In this document: positions 1-6,604 of the stretch, in pieces
How the letters are laid out: each line of letters starts with the position of its first letter
Numbering within the stretch: position 1 is the stretch's first letter
The notes under the pieces: generated by a model
What the model was told of the DNA's origin: nothing
What the model saw: the letters and a program-made list of their open reading frames with translations, nothing else
The model's database searches: none
DNA from: Oscillospiraceae bacterium
Lineage (GTDB): Bacteria; Bacillota; Clostridia; Oscillospirales; Oscillospiraceae
Length of the DNA: 11,072 nt
Direction of reading: 5' to 3'
Assembly (NCBI GenBank): GCA_020025715.1
Contig: JAHHRQ010000061.1
Coordinates: 1 to 11,072, forward strand
Position numbers and translations under genes: made by a program

Positions 1-67
1 AAATAAAAGGTCACAAATTTTCGGAATTTTTTGCTGAATTTTGTGTATTATTAAGCTTTTCAAGCTG

Positions 68-96
68 TTGTTTTGAAGAAATAATGGTGCTATAAT
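68..96 (+). promoter_or_regulatory. SigA-type promoter for the MATE gene
   Basis: A perfect TATAAT -10 box at 91-96 is preceded by TGC, giving an extended -10. A partial -35 box, TTGTTT, lies at 68-73 with a 17-base spacer. Transcription should begin near 103, about 35 bases before the chosen start codon. A small AGCTT/AAGCT inverted repeat (54-66) sits just upstream of the -35 box. Confidence 0.75.
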
Positions 97-138
97 ACCT
101 GAGTTTAAAAGAAGTATGTATTAAAAGGAGATGTGTCT

Positions 139-1491
139 GTGAACCATCGGATTACAGTTGCAGGCCGGGAATTTTCCCTGCTTTCCATGACGTGGCCTGT
201 GTTTATAGAGCTGCTTTTGCAGATGCTTGTGGGCAGCATAGATCAGGTAATGCTGAGCCAGTATAACGAAACCGCAGTTGCAGCAGTGGGTAACGCAAAC
301 CAGATTATGACCACCCTGATACTGGCATTTAACGTCATAAGCCTTGCCGCTACTATTATGCTCAGCCAGTTTTTAGGTGCGCGAGAGCCTGAAAAGGCGG
401 AGCAGATTTATACTCTTGCCGTTGCTTTAAACCTTATAATCAGCCTTGTACTTACATTTTTGCTGCTTGTAGGCGGAGACTGGCTCTTAAGAGTGATGAA
501 GGTTCCTTCTGAGGCCTTTGCGGAAGCGAAAAGCTACCTTATGATAACCACTTTAAGCCTTCCCTGTCAGGCCATGATGCTCACATTCAGTGCCTTTCTC
601 CGTGCTCACGCAAAGATGTTTGTGATCATGTGCAGCACCGGACTTATAAATATCATCAACATTTTAGGCAATACCGCCTTCATTTACGGCCTCGGCCCCA
701 TTCCCCGCATGGGAGCCGCAGGCGCCGCCCTCTCAACCAGCATCTGCCGCACCTTCGGCATGATTTTTATGATACTGGCCTTTTACCGCAGCATACCGGA
801 TGTACATATACGCCTGCGTAGTTTCCGCCATATCTCAAAAAATCTCTTTAAGCGCTTCATCTCAATCGGTCTGCCCTCCGGCGGCGAAAATCTCTCCTAT
901 AATCTCTCCCAGTCGGTGAGCCTGATTTTCGTAAACATCATGGGCACCTACGCCGTCACAACCCGCATGTATACCATGATTTTCGCGCAGGTCTGCTACA
1001 TGCTCATTAACGCCGTCTCTCAGGCCGCATCTATAATAATAGGCTATTGTGTAGGCGCCAAGGAATACGACACCGCCGACAAAGAAAACCGGCACGTACT
1101 GAAAGTTTTCACCCCTGTTACAATCGGAATAAGCATCCTTATTGCAATTTTCTCCCCGAAGCTTTTCGGCCTTTTCAGCAGCGACCCCCAGGTTATTGCT
1201 CTGGGACAGCAGGTGTTCTGGGTAGAGGTGGCCTTGGAACTGGGCCGCAGCCTTAATATAGTTCTGGTGCGAAATCTTCAGGCTGTCGGTGACGTGGCAT
1301 TCCCTGTTATTATCGGCATTTTAAGCCAGTGGATAATCGGCGTGGGCCTTGCCTATGTGCTGGGCATAAGCCTTAATATGGGGCTTGTGGGTATATGGCT
1401 TGCCTACGCTATCGACGAAATTCTCCGAGGAATAATTTTCATTTTCCGCTGGAAAAAAGGCGGCTGGAAGAAGCTGCGCATGGTTGACTGA
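139..1491 (+). CDS. MATE family efflux transporter
   Basis: This is a multidrug and toxic compound extrusion (MATE) family membrane transporter, which exports small cationic or hydrophobic compounds using a Na+ or H+ gradient. The protein is about 450 residues, the usual MATE length, and consists almost wholly of hydrophobic segments consistent with 12 membrane helices in two halves. The N-terminal half has the family pattern: TWPVFIELLLQMLVGSIDQ in helix 1, then AVAAVGNANQI and LSQFLGAREPEKA. The second half repeats it with IGLPSGGENL and IIIGYCVGAKEYDTA. GTG at 139 is preferred because AAAGGAG (124-130) lies 8 bases upstream; the in-frame GTG at 133 is only 2 bases from that site. It has its own promoter and ends at a strong terminator, so it is monocistronic. 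Substrate cannot be predicted. Confidence 0.93.
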   Translation: MNHRITVAGREFSLLSMTWPVFIELLLQMLVGSIDQVMLSQYNETAVAAVGNANQIMTTLILAFNVISLAATIMLSQFLGAREPEKAEQIYTLAVALNLIISLVLTFLLLVGGDWLLRVMKVPSEAFAEAKSYLMITTLSLPCQAMMLTFSAFLRAHAKMFVIMCSTGLINIINILGNTAFIYGLGPIPRMGAAGAALSTSICRTFGMIFMILAFYRSIPDVHIRLRSFRHISKNLFKRFISIGLPSGGENLSYNLSQSVSLIFVNIMGTYAVTTRMYTMIFAQVCYMLINAVSQAASIIIGYCVGAKEYDTADKENRHVLKVFTPVTIGISILIAIFSPKLFGLFSSDPQVIALGQQVFWVEVALELGRSLNIVLVRNLQAVGDVAFPVIIGILSQWIIGVGLAYVLGISLNMGLVGIWLAYAIDEILRGIIFIFRWKKGGWKKLRMVD

Positions 1492-1520
1492 AAATTTCAA
1501 AAAAAGCGCATGGCTGAACG

Positions 1521-1552
1521 AAAAAAACTCCCCCAAATGGGGGAGTTTTTTA
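1521..1552. terminator. Bidirectional intrinsic terminator (MATE / lipoprotein)
   Basis: A perfect 8-bp stem, ACTCCCCC (1527-1534) and GGGGGAGT (1539-1546), has an AAAT loop and is flanked by A-rich and T-rich tracts. It therefore works as a terminator on both strands. It lies between two convergent genes, and its right-hand T tract touches the stop codon of the minus-strand lipoprotein gene (1550-1552). Confidence 0.93.
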
Positions 1553-2059
1553 TTTTTCATCTACAATTTTAATAAATGTCAGGCTGACGTCTTTACCGTT
1601 TGCGGTGTATGAAAGCTCATAAATAATGTCGCTGAGTATGCTTATTATACAGGTTTCGCCGGTAACGGGGAAGGTGACATTCAGGGTCTTTCCGTCCTGA
1701 GTCCATGTAAGGTCACGGTAGCCGCCGCCCAGCACCAGAGTACCTGTGCCGTTTCCCGCAAGGGTCATATAGTTTTTGTCGCTTTCATAGTAGTGGTCAA
1801 GGGTGTCGCTGACGCTGCCGCCGCTGATGTCTATCCATGTGCCTCTGAAATAATCGGAGTTAGGGTCAATGGGAGGCAGCACAACGGGAGTAGGCTCGGC
1901 TGTTTCCTCGCTCTGGTTCTGACCGTTCTGCCCGCTCTGATTTTCGTCCCATATAATATTGTCAAGACCGGGAGGCAGCTCCTCCTCGTCCTTGTGTCCG
2001 CAGGCGCAGAGGCTCACAGCCATAATCACGGATAAAAGCAGGGATATAATTTTTTTCAT
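1550..2059 (-). CDS. Small lipoprotein with lipocalin-like beta-sheet domain
   Basis: This is a predicted surface lipoprotein of 169 residues with unknown function. The N-terminus MKKIISLLLSVIMAVSLCAC is a lipoprotein signal peptide; the lipobox LCAC puts the lipidated cysteine at residue 20. An acidic, Gln/Asn/Pro-rich linker follows (about 21-70). Then comes a domain beginning FRGTWIDISGG with alternating strands (GNGTGTLVLGGG, LTWTQDGKTLNVTF), a pattern seen in lipocalin-like domains of Clostridia lipoproteins. The frame is open to 2122, but ATG at 2059 is the likely start: AAGGAG lies 5 bases upstream, the signal peptide begins there, and the predicted transcript starts near 2116. It has its own promoter and no operon partner. 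The fold assignment is by pattern only. Confidence 0.82.
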   Translation of the reverse strand: MKKIISLLLSVIMAVSLCACGHKDEEELPPGLDNIIWDENQSGQNGQNQSEETAEPTPVVLPPIDPNSDYFRGTWIDISGGSVSDTLDHYYESDKNYMTLAGNGTGTLVLGGGYRDLTWTQDGKTLNVTFPVTGETCIISILSDIIYELSYTANGKDVSLTFIKIVDEK

Positions 2060-2080
2060 ATAAGCTCCTTTAGCTTTCGG

Positions 2081-2099
2081 AATACTGCAAAGCAGTATT
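2081..2099 (-). other. Perfect stem-loop in 5' leader of the lipoprotein gene
   Basis: AATACTGC (2081-2088) and GCAGTATT (2092-2099) form a perfect 8-bp inverted repeat around a 3-base loop. It lies between the predicted transcription start (about 2116) and the ribosome site (2065-2070). It could stabilise the mRNA 5' end or be an operator. It lacks a T tract, so it is not an obvious attenuator. Confidence 0.55.
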
Positions 2100-2122
2100 A
2101 TTTTAACCTTTGATTTCCTCAT

Positions 2123-2151
2123 ATTATACTATGAGTACCACTCTCCGTCAA
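2123..2151 (-). promoter_or_regulatory. SigA promoter for the lipoprotein gene
   Basis: On the minus strand, -35 TTGACG (2151-2146) and -10 TATAAT (2128-2123) are separated by exactly 17 bases. This is a near-consensus SigA promoter, and it places the transcript start near 2116. Confidence 0.9.
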
Positions 2152-2221
2152 CTACGCCCCTCTTTAAACCGTGCACATTATAAAGTCGTTCTGCACGACT
2201 GCATGCAAAATGCACAATAAG

Positions 2222-2242
2222 ATGATATTTCAAATGATATTT
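2222..2242 (+). repeat. Direct repeat ATGATATTT x2 upstream of the Wzz-like gene
   Basis: Two identical 9-base units (2222-2230 and 2234-2242) are 12 bases apart start to start, in an AT-rich stretch ending 17 bases before the -35 box of the next gene. The spacing does not match a full helical turn. This is a possible regulator site or simply AT-rich sequence. The rest of the intergenic stretch (2152-2259) holds two weak inverted repeats (GTCGT/ACGAC near 2183-2197, TGCAT/ATGCA near 2200-2215) and no gene. Confidence 0.35.
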
Positions 2243-2259
2243 TATGATGTATTATTACA

Positions 2260-2288
2260 TTGCTTTTTTTGAAAAAACATGCTAATAT
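2260..2288 (+). promoter_or_regulatory. Promoter for the Wzz-like gene
   Basis: The -35 box TTGCTT (2260-2265), a 17-base spacer and the -10 box TAATAT (2283-2288) form a SigA-type promoter. TGC directly before the -10 gives an extended element. The expected transcript start is about 2295, leaving a 5' leader of about 54 bases. Confidence 0.65.
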
Positions 2289-2348
2289 TTGCTTTAGAAA
2301 GTTTTAGTCAAAAGAAACTAATTTCGTAAAGAGTAAAGGAATGAGCAG

Positions 2349-3722
2349 ATGGAAAATAATGAAAGAGAAATAAGCCTTGCAGCACTTTTCAAACATGTAC
2401 TGAAAAGATGGCGAAGCATTATTATAGTTGCAGTCATTTTTGCTGTTCTTTTTTCCGCCCTTGGTTATTTTAAAGAACAGAAGAGGCTTAATACTCCTAT
2501 TGAAAAAATAGAAGCAGCATTGACCGCTGATGAGAAAAATACAGTTCGTAAACTTCAGAGTATGGACAAGGAGCTTAAAGCTCTGAACTATTATATAGAG
2601 AACTCCGGTCTTATGAACATGGACCCTTACAATATTCAGTGTGCAAGTGTCAGCTATTTTATAAATACAAATCATATCACGAATTATGCCGGTGACACTG
2701 AAAGCGACCTTATATGGGATATTATTGACACCTATGTTTCAAAGCTCAACGGAAGTGATTGGAAGAAGGAAGCTTTGGAAGCCTGCGGCTCTGACATTGA
2801 CATTAAGTATTTTAACGAAATGGTCAGTATTTCCACCTCCGGCAGAAGCTTTACTGTTGCCATAAGGTATCCTGATGCAGATCAGCTCAAAACAATTATG
2901 ACCGTACTTCAGGACAACATTGAGCAATATAAGCAGGATATAGCCGAGTCCATCGGCGACCACAGTCTTTCCCTCACTAACAGCTCAATGGAATCCTCCA
3001 TTCTGGACAGAGATCTGAAAGATTTTCAGGATGACAAGCTGAATAAGCTCAGCTCACTGTATGAGGAAGAAAAGACCTTAAAAAGCACTCTGAATCAAAA
3101 TCAGAAAACGCTGTATTACGGCAGAATTCTGTCCATGCAGGAGCTTAATTCAGGAATACTGAGTAATGAGATTCCGCAAGCCGGCATCAGTCTTAAAAAG
3201 TTGATTATGGGCGGCTTTTTGGGTGGAATTGTTATGTTTGTTATTTATTCTGTTCAGTTTTTGGCTCATAACAGAGTTCTGGTTAATGATGACATCACTG
3301 AAAATCTCGGCATAAAGAATTTTGGTTATATAGAAATGCCGAAAAAGAAAAAGCCCAACTTTATTGACAGAATAATACGAAAATCAGAGCTTCATGTTGT
3401 ATACGGTCTGAATGAAGAAGATCAGTTCAATGTGATACTTTCAAACATAAAGCTTAACTCCAACGGCATAAACAGACTTTATATAAGTTCCTTTGAAGGT
3501 GATGCACTGGCTGAGCGCATTGTGGAGAGTCTTAACAGCTCCGGCATTAAATGCCAGATTGCCAACAGTATTTTGAAATACTCCGACAGCCTTGACAGCA
3601 GCTGCGGCGTTATCCTGATCCTTCGAACCGAGCAGAGTGAATACCCTCAGATTTGCAGGGAAATCAACTTCTGCAAAATGCGCAACGTCAACATGATCGG
3701 CGCAGCAGTAGAAATTATGTAA
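2349..3722 (+). CDS. Wzz-like polysaccharide co-polymerase with degenerate BY-kinase tail
   Basis: This is a predicted membrane protein of 457 residues from the Wzz/CapA chain-length-regulator group, which controls export or polymer length of surface polysaccharide. Membrane helix 1 (about 22-40) follows a short cytoplasmic N-terminus with the typical FKHVLKRWRSIII start. A long extracytoplasmic part (about 41-283) includes a probable coiled coil (about 216-266), and helix 2 spans about 285-305. The cytoplasmic tail (306-457) aligns by eye with BY-kinases: NVILSNIKLN, then LYISSFEGDALAERI where a Walker A would be, and a closing GVILILRTEQSEYPQI...NMIGAAV. The P-loop Gly-Lys-Ser/Thr is absent and the middle of the domain, with Walker A', is missing, so kinase activity is not expected. 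ATG at 2349 has AAAGGA (2335-2340) 8 bases upstream. It stands alone between a promoter and a terminator with no glycan genes nearby, and looks more AT-rich than the lar genes. Confidence 0.75.
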   Translation: MENNEREISLAALFKHVLKRWRSIIIVAVIFAVLFSALGYFKEQKRLNTPIEKIEAALTADEKNTVRKLQSMDKELKALNYYIENSGLMNMDPYNIQCASVSYFINTNHITNYAGDTESDLIWDIIDTYVSKLNGSDWKKEALEACGSDIDIKYFNEMVSISTSGRSFTVAIRYPDADQLKTIMTVLQDNIEQYKQDIAESIGDHSLSLTNSSMESSILDRDLKDFQDDKLNKLSSLYEEEKTLKSTLNQNQKTLYYGRILSMQELNSGILSNEIPQAGISLKKLIMGGFLGGIVMFVIYSVQFLAHNRVLVNDDITENLGIKNFGYIEMPKKKKPNFIDRIIRKSELHVVYGLNEEDQFNVILSNIKLNSNGINRLYISSFEGDALAERIVESLNSSGIKCQIANSILKYSDSLDSSCGVILILRTEQSEYPQICREINFCKMRNVNMIGAAVEIM

Positions 3723-3725
3723 TTT

Positions 3726-3761
3726 AAAAAAATCCGAAAGCAATAGCTTTCGGATTTTTTT
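3726..3761. terminator. Bidirectional intrinsic terminator (Wzz-like / larC)
   Basis: A perfect 10-bp stem, ATCCGAAAGC (3732-3741) and GCTTTCGGAT (3746-3755), has an AATA loop and is flanked by six A and six T. It lies between the convergent ends of the Wzz-like gene (stop 3722) and larC (stop at 3764-3766), and can end transcription from both sides. Confidence 0.94.
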
Positions 3762-3763
3762 AT

Positions 3764-4924
3764 TTAAATCATATTCTTAATTTCTTCAAGGCTCAGGTCT
3801 TTTTCTCTTGAAATTCTGGCCAGATCCTCAAATTCCGCCTTGCGCCGCTCCGCGCCGTAGCCCTCGGAGCATTTAATTCTCACTTTTCCGTATGGCGTTT
3901 CCGCGATTTTCTCTTCCCGCTTTAAAACATAGCGGCGGTACATGGTTTCACGGATGCCGATAGTGGAGCTGTGCTTGAAGATAAGAGCGGTCATTTTCTC
4001 TCTGTCGGCCTGTCTGCAAATGCAGCTGATGAAAATGCCGGGTCTGAATTTCTTCATCCCTATGCACTCATACCACGCATCCAGCGCCCCCTCCTCCATA
4101 AGTCTTTCAAGGAGAAAGCCGACAGCTTCGGGGCTCATGTCGTCAACGTTGCAGCTAAGCTCTGTAACGTAATCCTCGCTCTCGCCCAGCATTGCCCGCA
4201 GGCCGTTGGGTCTATCGTCAAAAACTCTGCTGCCCATGCCGATACCCACGGCGCTTACTCTCATTTCCGGCATTTCTCCGAAATCCTTAACGAAGTATTT
4301 TACAAGAGCTGCACCGGTGGGGGTGCACATTTCCTTTTCTATGTCTCCTGCAAAAACCGGCATACCTTTAATTATAAGTGCGGTTGCAGGAGCGGGAACA
4401 GGCATAATCCCGTGGGCGCAGTTAACCGTTCCGTAACCCAGACGTAAGGGAGATGCGGAAATACGGTCGGGAGAGAGCTTATTTATAAGGCAGCACACGG
4501 CGCATATATCCGCCAGTGCGTCCATAGTTCCAAGCTCGTGGAAGTGGATGTTGTCAAGGTCGGCGCCGTGAACCTGACTTTCGGCCTGCGCGATAATGCG
4601 GTAAACATCCAGAACCTGCTGTTTGATTTTATCATCAAGGTTCAGATTTTCAATTATTTCCCCTATGTCCTTTAAGCCTCTGTGGTGGTGATGGTGGTGG
4701 CAGTGCTCGTCTGCCCCCTCCTCCCCGCCGTAGTAGCTCACCTTCATGCGGGAGCCGGAAATGCCGCAGTGGGACACGGGGATAAGCTCATATTTAACGC
4801 CGGGAATGGCGATTGAGTTAAGTTCGGAAAGGGTTTTTTCTCTGTCCTCGCAAAGCTCTAAAAGGGCGGCGGAGAGCATATCACCCGCAGCACCCATAGA
4901 CAAGTCTAAAAATAGTTCCTTCAT
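3764..4924 (-). CDS. larC: LarC, nickel insertion protein for the nickel-pincer nucleotide cofactor
   Basis: LarC is a CTP-dependent cyclometallase that inserts Ni into pyridinium-3,5-bisthiocarboxylic acid mononucleotide, the last step of NPN cofactor synthesis. The 386-residue protein is full length. It starts with the hallmark LFLDLSMGAAGDMLSAALLEL, carries a metal-binding run (HCHHHHHHR, 74-82), then IHFHELGTMDALADI (126-140), MPVPAPATA (174-182), TPTGAA (201-206), and a C-terminal part with NVDDMSPEAV and MKKFRPG. Both halves lie in one uninterrupted frame, whereas Lactiplantibacillus plantarum makes LarC from larC1/larC2 by ribosomal frameshifting. The start at 4924 has AGGAG (4934-4930) 5 bases upstream; that site overlaps the TAG stop of larB, so translation is probably coupled. 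It is the last gene of the larE-larB-larC operon. Confidence 0.96.
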   Translation of the reverse strand: MKELFLDLSMGAAGDMLSAALLELCEDREKTLSELNSIAIPGVKYELIPVSHCGISGSRMKVSYYGGEEGADEHCHHHHHHRGLKDIGEIIENLNLDDKIKQQVLDVYRIIAQAESQVHGADLDNIHFHELGTMDALADICAVCCLINKLSPDRISASPLRLGYGTVNCAHGIMPVPAPATALIIKGMPVFAGDIEKEMCTPTGAALVKYFVKDFGEMPEMRVSAVGIGMGSRVFDDRPNGLRAMLGESEDYVTELSCNVDDMSPEAVGFLLERLMEEGALDAWYECIGMKKFRPGIFISCICRQADREKMTALIFKHSSTIGIRETMYRRYVLKREEKIAETPYGKVRIKCSEGYGAERRKAEFEDLARISREKDLSLEEIKNMI

Positions 4925-4932
4925 CTTTACTC

Positions 4933-5679
4933 CTATATGTGGTTAATCATGCTTGCAAGGTAGCCCGCGCCGAAGCCGTTGTCGATGTTCACAACGCTGA
5001 GACCGCTGGCGCAGGAATTGAGCATAGACAGCAGCGCCGCAACGCCGCCGAAAGCCGCACCGTAGCCAACACTGGTGGGAACGGCGATAACAGGGCAGTC
5101 GGCAAGGCCGCCGATAACAGAGGGCAAAGCCCCCTCCATGCCCGCAACCGCCACAATGCACCGTGCGCTCATAATCTCCTCTGCATGGCTCAAAAGCCTG
5201 TGTATGCCGGAAACGCCCACATCATAAAGCCGTGTAACCTGATTTCCCAGCGCCTCGGCGGTAAGTGCCGCCTCCTCGGCAACAGGAATGTCGGTGGTGC
5301 CGCCGGTGGCAACAAGGATAGTACCCTTGCCGTCCTTTTCCGGCATCTCGCCTACAATGCCCACTCTGGAAACCGGGTCGTAGTTAAGCTCCAGTTCCTT
5401 TCCGGCGTAATCTGCCGCCTCTTTGCTCATGCGGGTAATGAGAACAGGGCTTTCGCCGGAGGATAACAGGGATTTTGCGATAGCCACAATATGCTCGGGT
5501 GTTTTGCCCTCACCGTAAATGACTTCCGCCGCGCCCTGCCGCAGCTCTCTGTGCCGGTCAACTCTGGCAAAGCCCATGTCGTCCACCGGCTCCATTTTTA
5601 TTTTAAGCAAAGCCTGTTCGGGGCTGAGTTCGTTTGCCTGAACAGCCTGTAAAATTTCAAGTAAGGTCTGTTTTTTCAT
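4933..5679 (-). CDS. larB: LarB, pyridinium-3,5-biscarboxylic acid mononucleotide synthase
   Basis: LarB carboxylates the pyridinium ring of nicotinic acid adenine dinucleotide with CO2 and hydrolyses the phosphoanhydride, releasing AMP and the first NPN intermediate. The 248-residue protein has the LarB-specific N-terminal part with FARVDRHRELRQGAAEVIYGEGKT and a PurE-like C-terminal domain: ATGGTTDIPVAEEA (124-137), VAGMEGALPSVIGGL (178-192), PTSVGYGAAFGG (201-212) and NIDNGFGAG (231-239). Cys223, in LNSCASG, matches the cysteine implicated in catalysis in the L. plantarum enzyme. The frame extends upstream to 5730, overlapping larE, but ATG at 5679 is preferred: AGAGG lies a few bases upstream in the 11-base gap after larE, and MKKQTLLEIL is a typical LarB start. 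It is the middle gene of the lar operon. Confidence 0.96.
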   Translation of the reverse strand: MKKQTLLEILQAVQANELSPEQALLKIKMEPVDDMGFARVDRHRELRQGAAEVIYGEGKTPEHIVAIAKSLLSSGESPVLITRMSKEAADYAGKELELNYDPVSRVGIVGEMPEKDGKGTILVATGGTTDIPVAEEAALTAEALGNQVTRLYDVGVSGIHRLLSHAEEIMSARCIVAVAGMEGALPSVIGGLADCPVIAVPTSVGYGAAFGGVAALLSMLNSCASGLSVVNIDNGFGAGYLASMINHI

Positions 5680-5690
5680 GTTTTCCTCTT

Positions 5691-6452
5691 TTAGTCGCTT
5701 TTTCTCGGCATCAGGTCCAGAAGGACACATTCGCCGCTTTCTTTAAAAATTTGCAGAATTTCTTCCCGCCGCTGTGCAGCAATGGGAATCTGCTCTGCGG
5801 GGAGCTGGAGCTTAAAGCCGCCCTCAATAACTCGAAGGCGCAGATCGGAAAAGCCCATTTCACGAAGCTTCCCCTCTCCTCTCTCCACTTTTTCAAGTGT
5901 CTCCAAGTCTATTTTCTGCCCTGTGGGTATCCTCGTTGCAAGGCAGGCATAAGCCGGCTTATTCCATGTGAAAAGTCCTGCTTCTCTTGATTTCTCTCTG
6001 AGTTCGTCTTTGGTAATGCCGCAGTCTCTCAGCGGTGATAAAACCTTAAGTTCGGCAAGAGCCACCATTCCGGGTCGATCGTCGGCTTTGTCGGAGGCGT
6101 TGCTGCCGTCAATAATTTCGGTGCAGCCGTCATTTAAAGCGGCCTGCTTTATAAGGGAAAAAATCCGTTTTTTGCAGAAATAGCAGCGCTTTGGGGAATT
6201 TTCAGCTACTTTTTCGTCGCTTAAAACGTCATTTTCAATTATGGTCAAGGGAACATCCAGTTCCCGTGCAAGCCTTATTGCATCCTGCCGCTCAAACTCC
6301 GGCTGAAACGGGCTTTTCACGTAGTAGGCGTGAAGCTCCGCGCCGTAATGCTTTCCCGCATACATAAGGTATGCAGAATCCGCCCCGCCGGAAAATGCCA
6401 GTGCTATTTTATTGTGCACCCTGAAAAATTCCCATAAATCCACAGCGTTCAC
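5691..6452 (-). CDS. larE: LarE, sulfur insertase for the nickel-pincer cofactor (iron-sulfur type)
   Basis: LarE is an ATP-dependent PP-loop enzyme that converts both carboxylates of the LarB product to thiocarboxylates. The 253-residue sequence has the PP-loop ATP-pyrophosphatase motif SGGADS (21-26), then RCYFCKKRIF, DGSNASDKADDRPGM (115-129), a SPLRDCGITKDELR stretch and KPAYACLATRIPTG (165-178). Cys90, Cys93 and Cys170 form the three-cysteine set known from [4Fe-4S] LarE enzymes such as that of Thermotoga maritima. The L. plantarum enzyme instead has a single sacrificial cysteine at the position of Cys170. The start is uncertain: GTG at 6452 gives the listed protein, but no clear ribosome site precedes it, and GTG at 6443 (codon 4) is an alternative. 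The predicted leader is only about 25 bases. It is the first gene of larE-larB-larC. Confidence 0.95.
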   Translation of the reverse strand: MNAVDLWEFFRVHNKIALAFSGGADSAYLMYAGKHYGAELHAYYVKSPFQPEFERQDAIRLARELDVPLTIIENDVLSDEKVAENSPKRCYFCKKRIFSLIKQAALNDGCTEIIDGSNASDKADDRPGMVALAELKVLSPLRDCGITKDELREKSREAGLFTWNKPAYACLATRIPTGQKIDLETLEKVERGEGKLREMGFSDLRLRVIEGGFKLQLPAEQIPIAAQRREEILQIFKESGECVLLDLMPRKSD

Positions 6453-6484
6453 CCGAAAAAATCAATTTGTCTTGTAACTTTATT

Positions 6485-6513
6485 ATTATAGTAGTCTGCT
6501 ATCCTTTAGTCAA
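6485..6513 (-). promoter_or_regulatory. SigA promoter of the larEBC operon
   Basis: On the minus strand, TTGACT (6513-6508) and TATAAT (6490-6485) are separated by 17 bases. This is one mismatch from the full consensus. The expected start is near 6478, about 25 bases before larE. I see no obvious operator, so constitutive expression is plausible. Confidence 0.9.
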
Positions 6514-6560
6514 TAAAAAGCAGCTGTATATACACCTGCAATTTTCTACACCATCTCGCA

Positions 6561-6597
6561 AAAAAGAACCGGACTGCCTGAACAGTCCGGCTCTTTT
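6561..6597 (-). terminator. Intrinsic terminator after the CBS-pair gene
   Basis: An 8-bp stem, CCGGACTG (6569-6576) and CAGTCCGG (6583-6590), is extended past one mismatch by A/T pairs. On the minus strand it is followed by TTCTTTTTT, as expected for a terminator of the CBS gene ending at 6605. A shorter T run on the plus side makes it weakly bidirectional. It insulates the CBS gene from the lar promoter. Confidence 0.9.
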
Positions 6598-6604
6598 CTG
6601 CTTT

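Noticed and set aside
2060..2122. 21-residue N-terminal extension of the lipoprotein
   Set aside because: It would begin upstream of the predicted transcription start and hide the lipoprotein signal peptide. ATG at 2059 has an ideal ribosome site.
2341..2373. ATG at 2341 directly after AAAGGA, giving a 10-codon frame overlapping the Wzz-like start
   Set aside because: It has no spacing from the ribosome site. The 2349 ATG, 8 bases away, is far better placed.
4696..4721. GTG/GGT-rich short repeat on the plus strand as a possible microsatellite
   Set aside because: It is the codon run for the His-rich metal-binding loop of LarC, a usual feature of that family.
5680..5730. 17-residue N-terminal extension of LarB into larE
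   Set aside because: ATG at 5679 has its own ribosome site in the intergenic gap and matches the usual LarB N-terminus.
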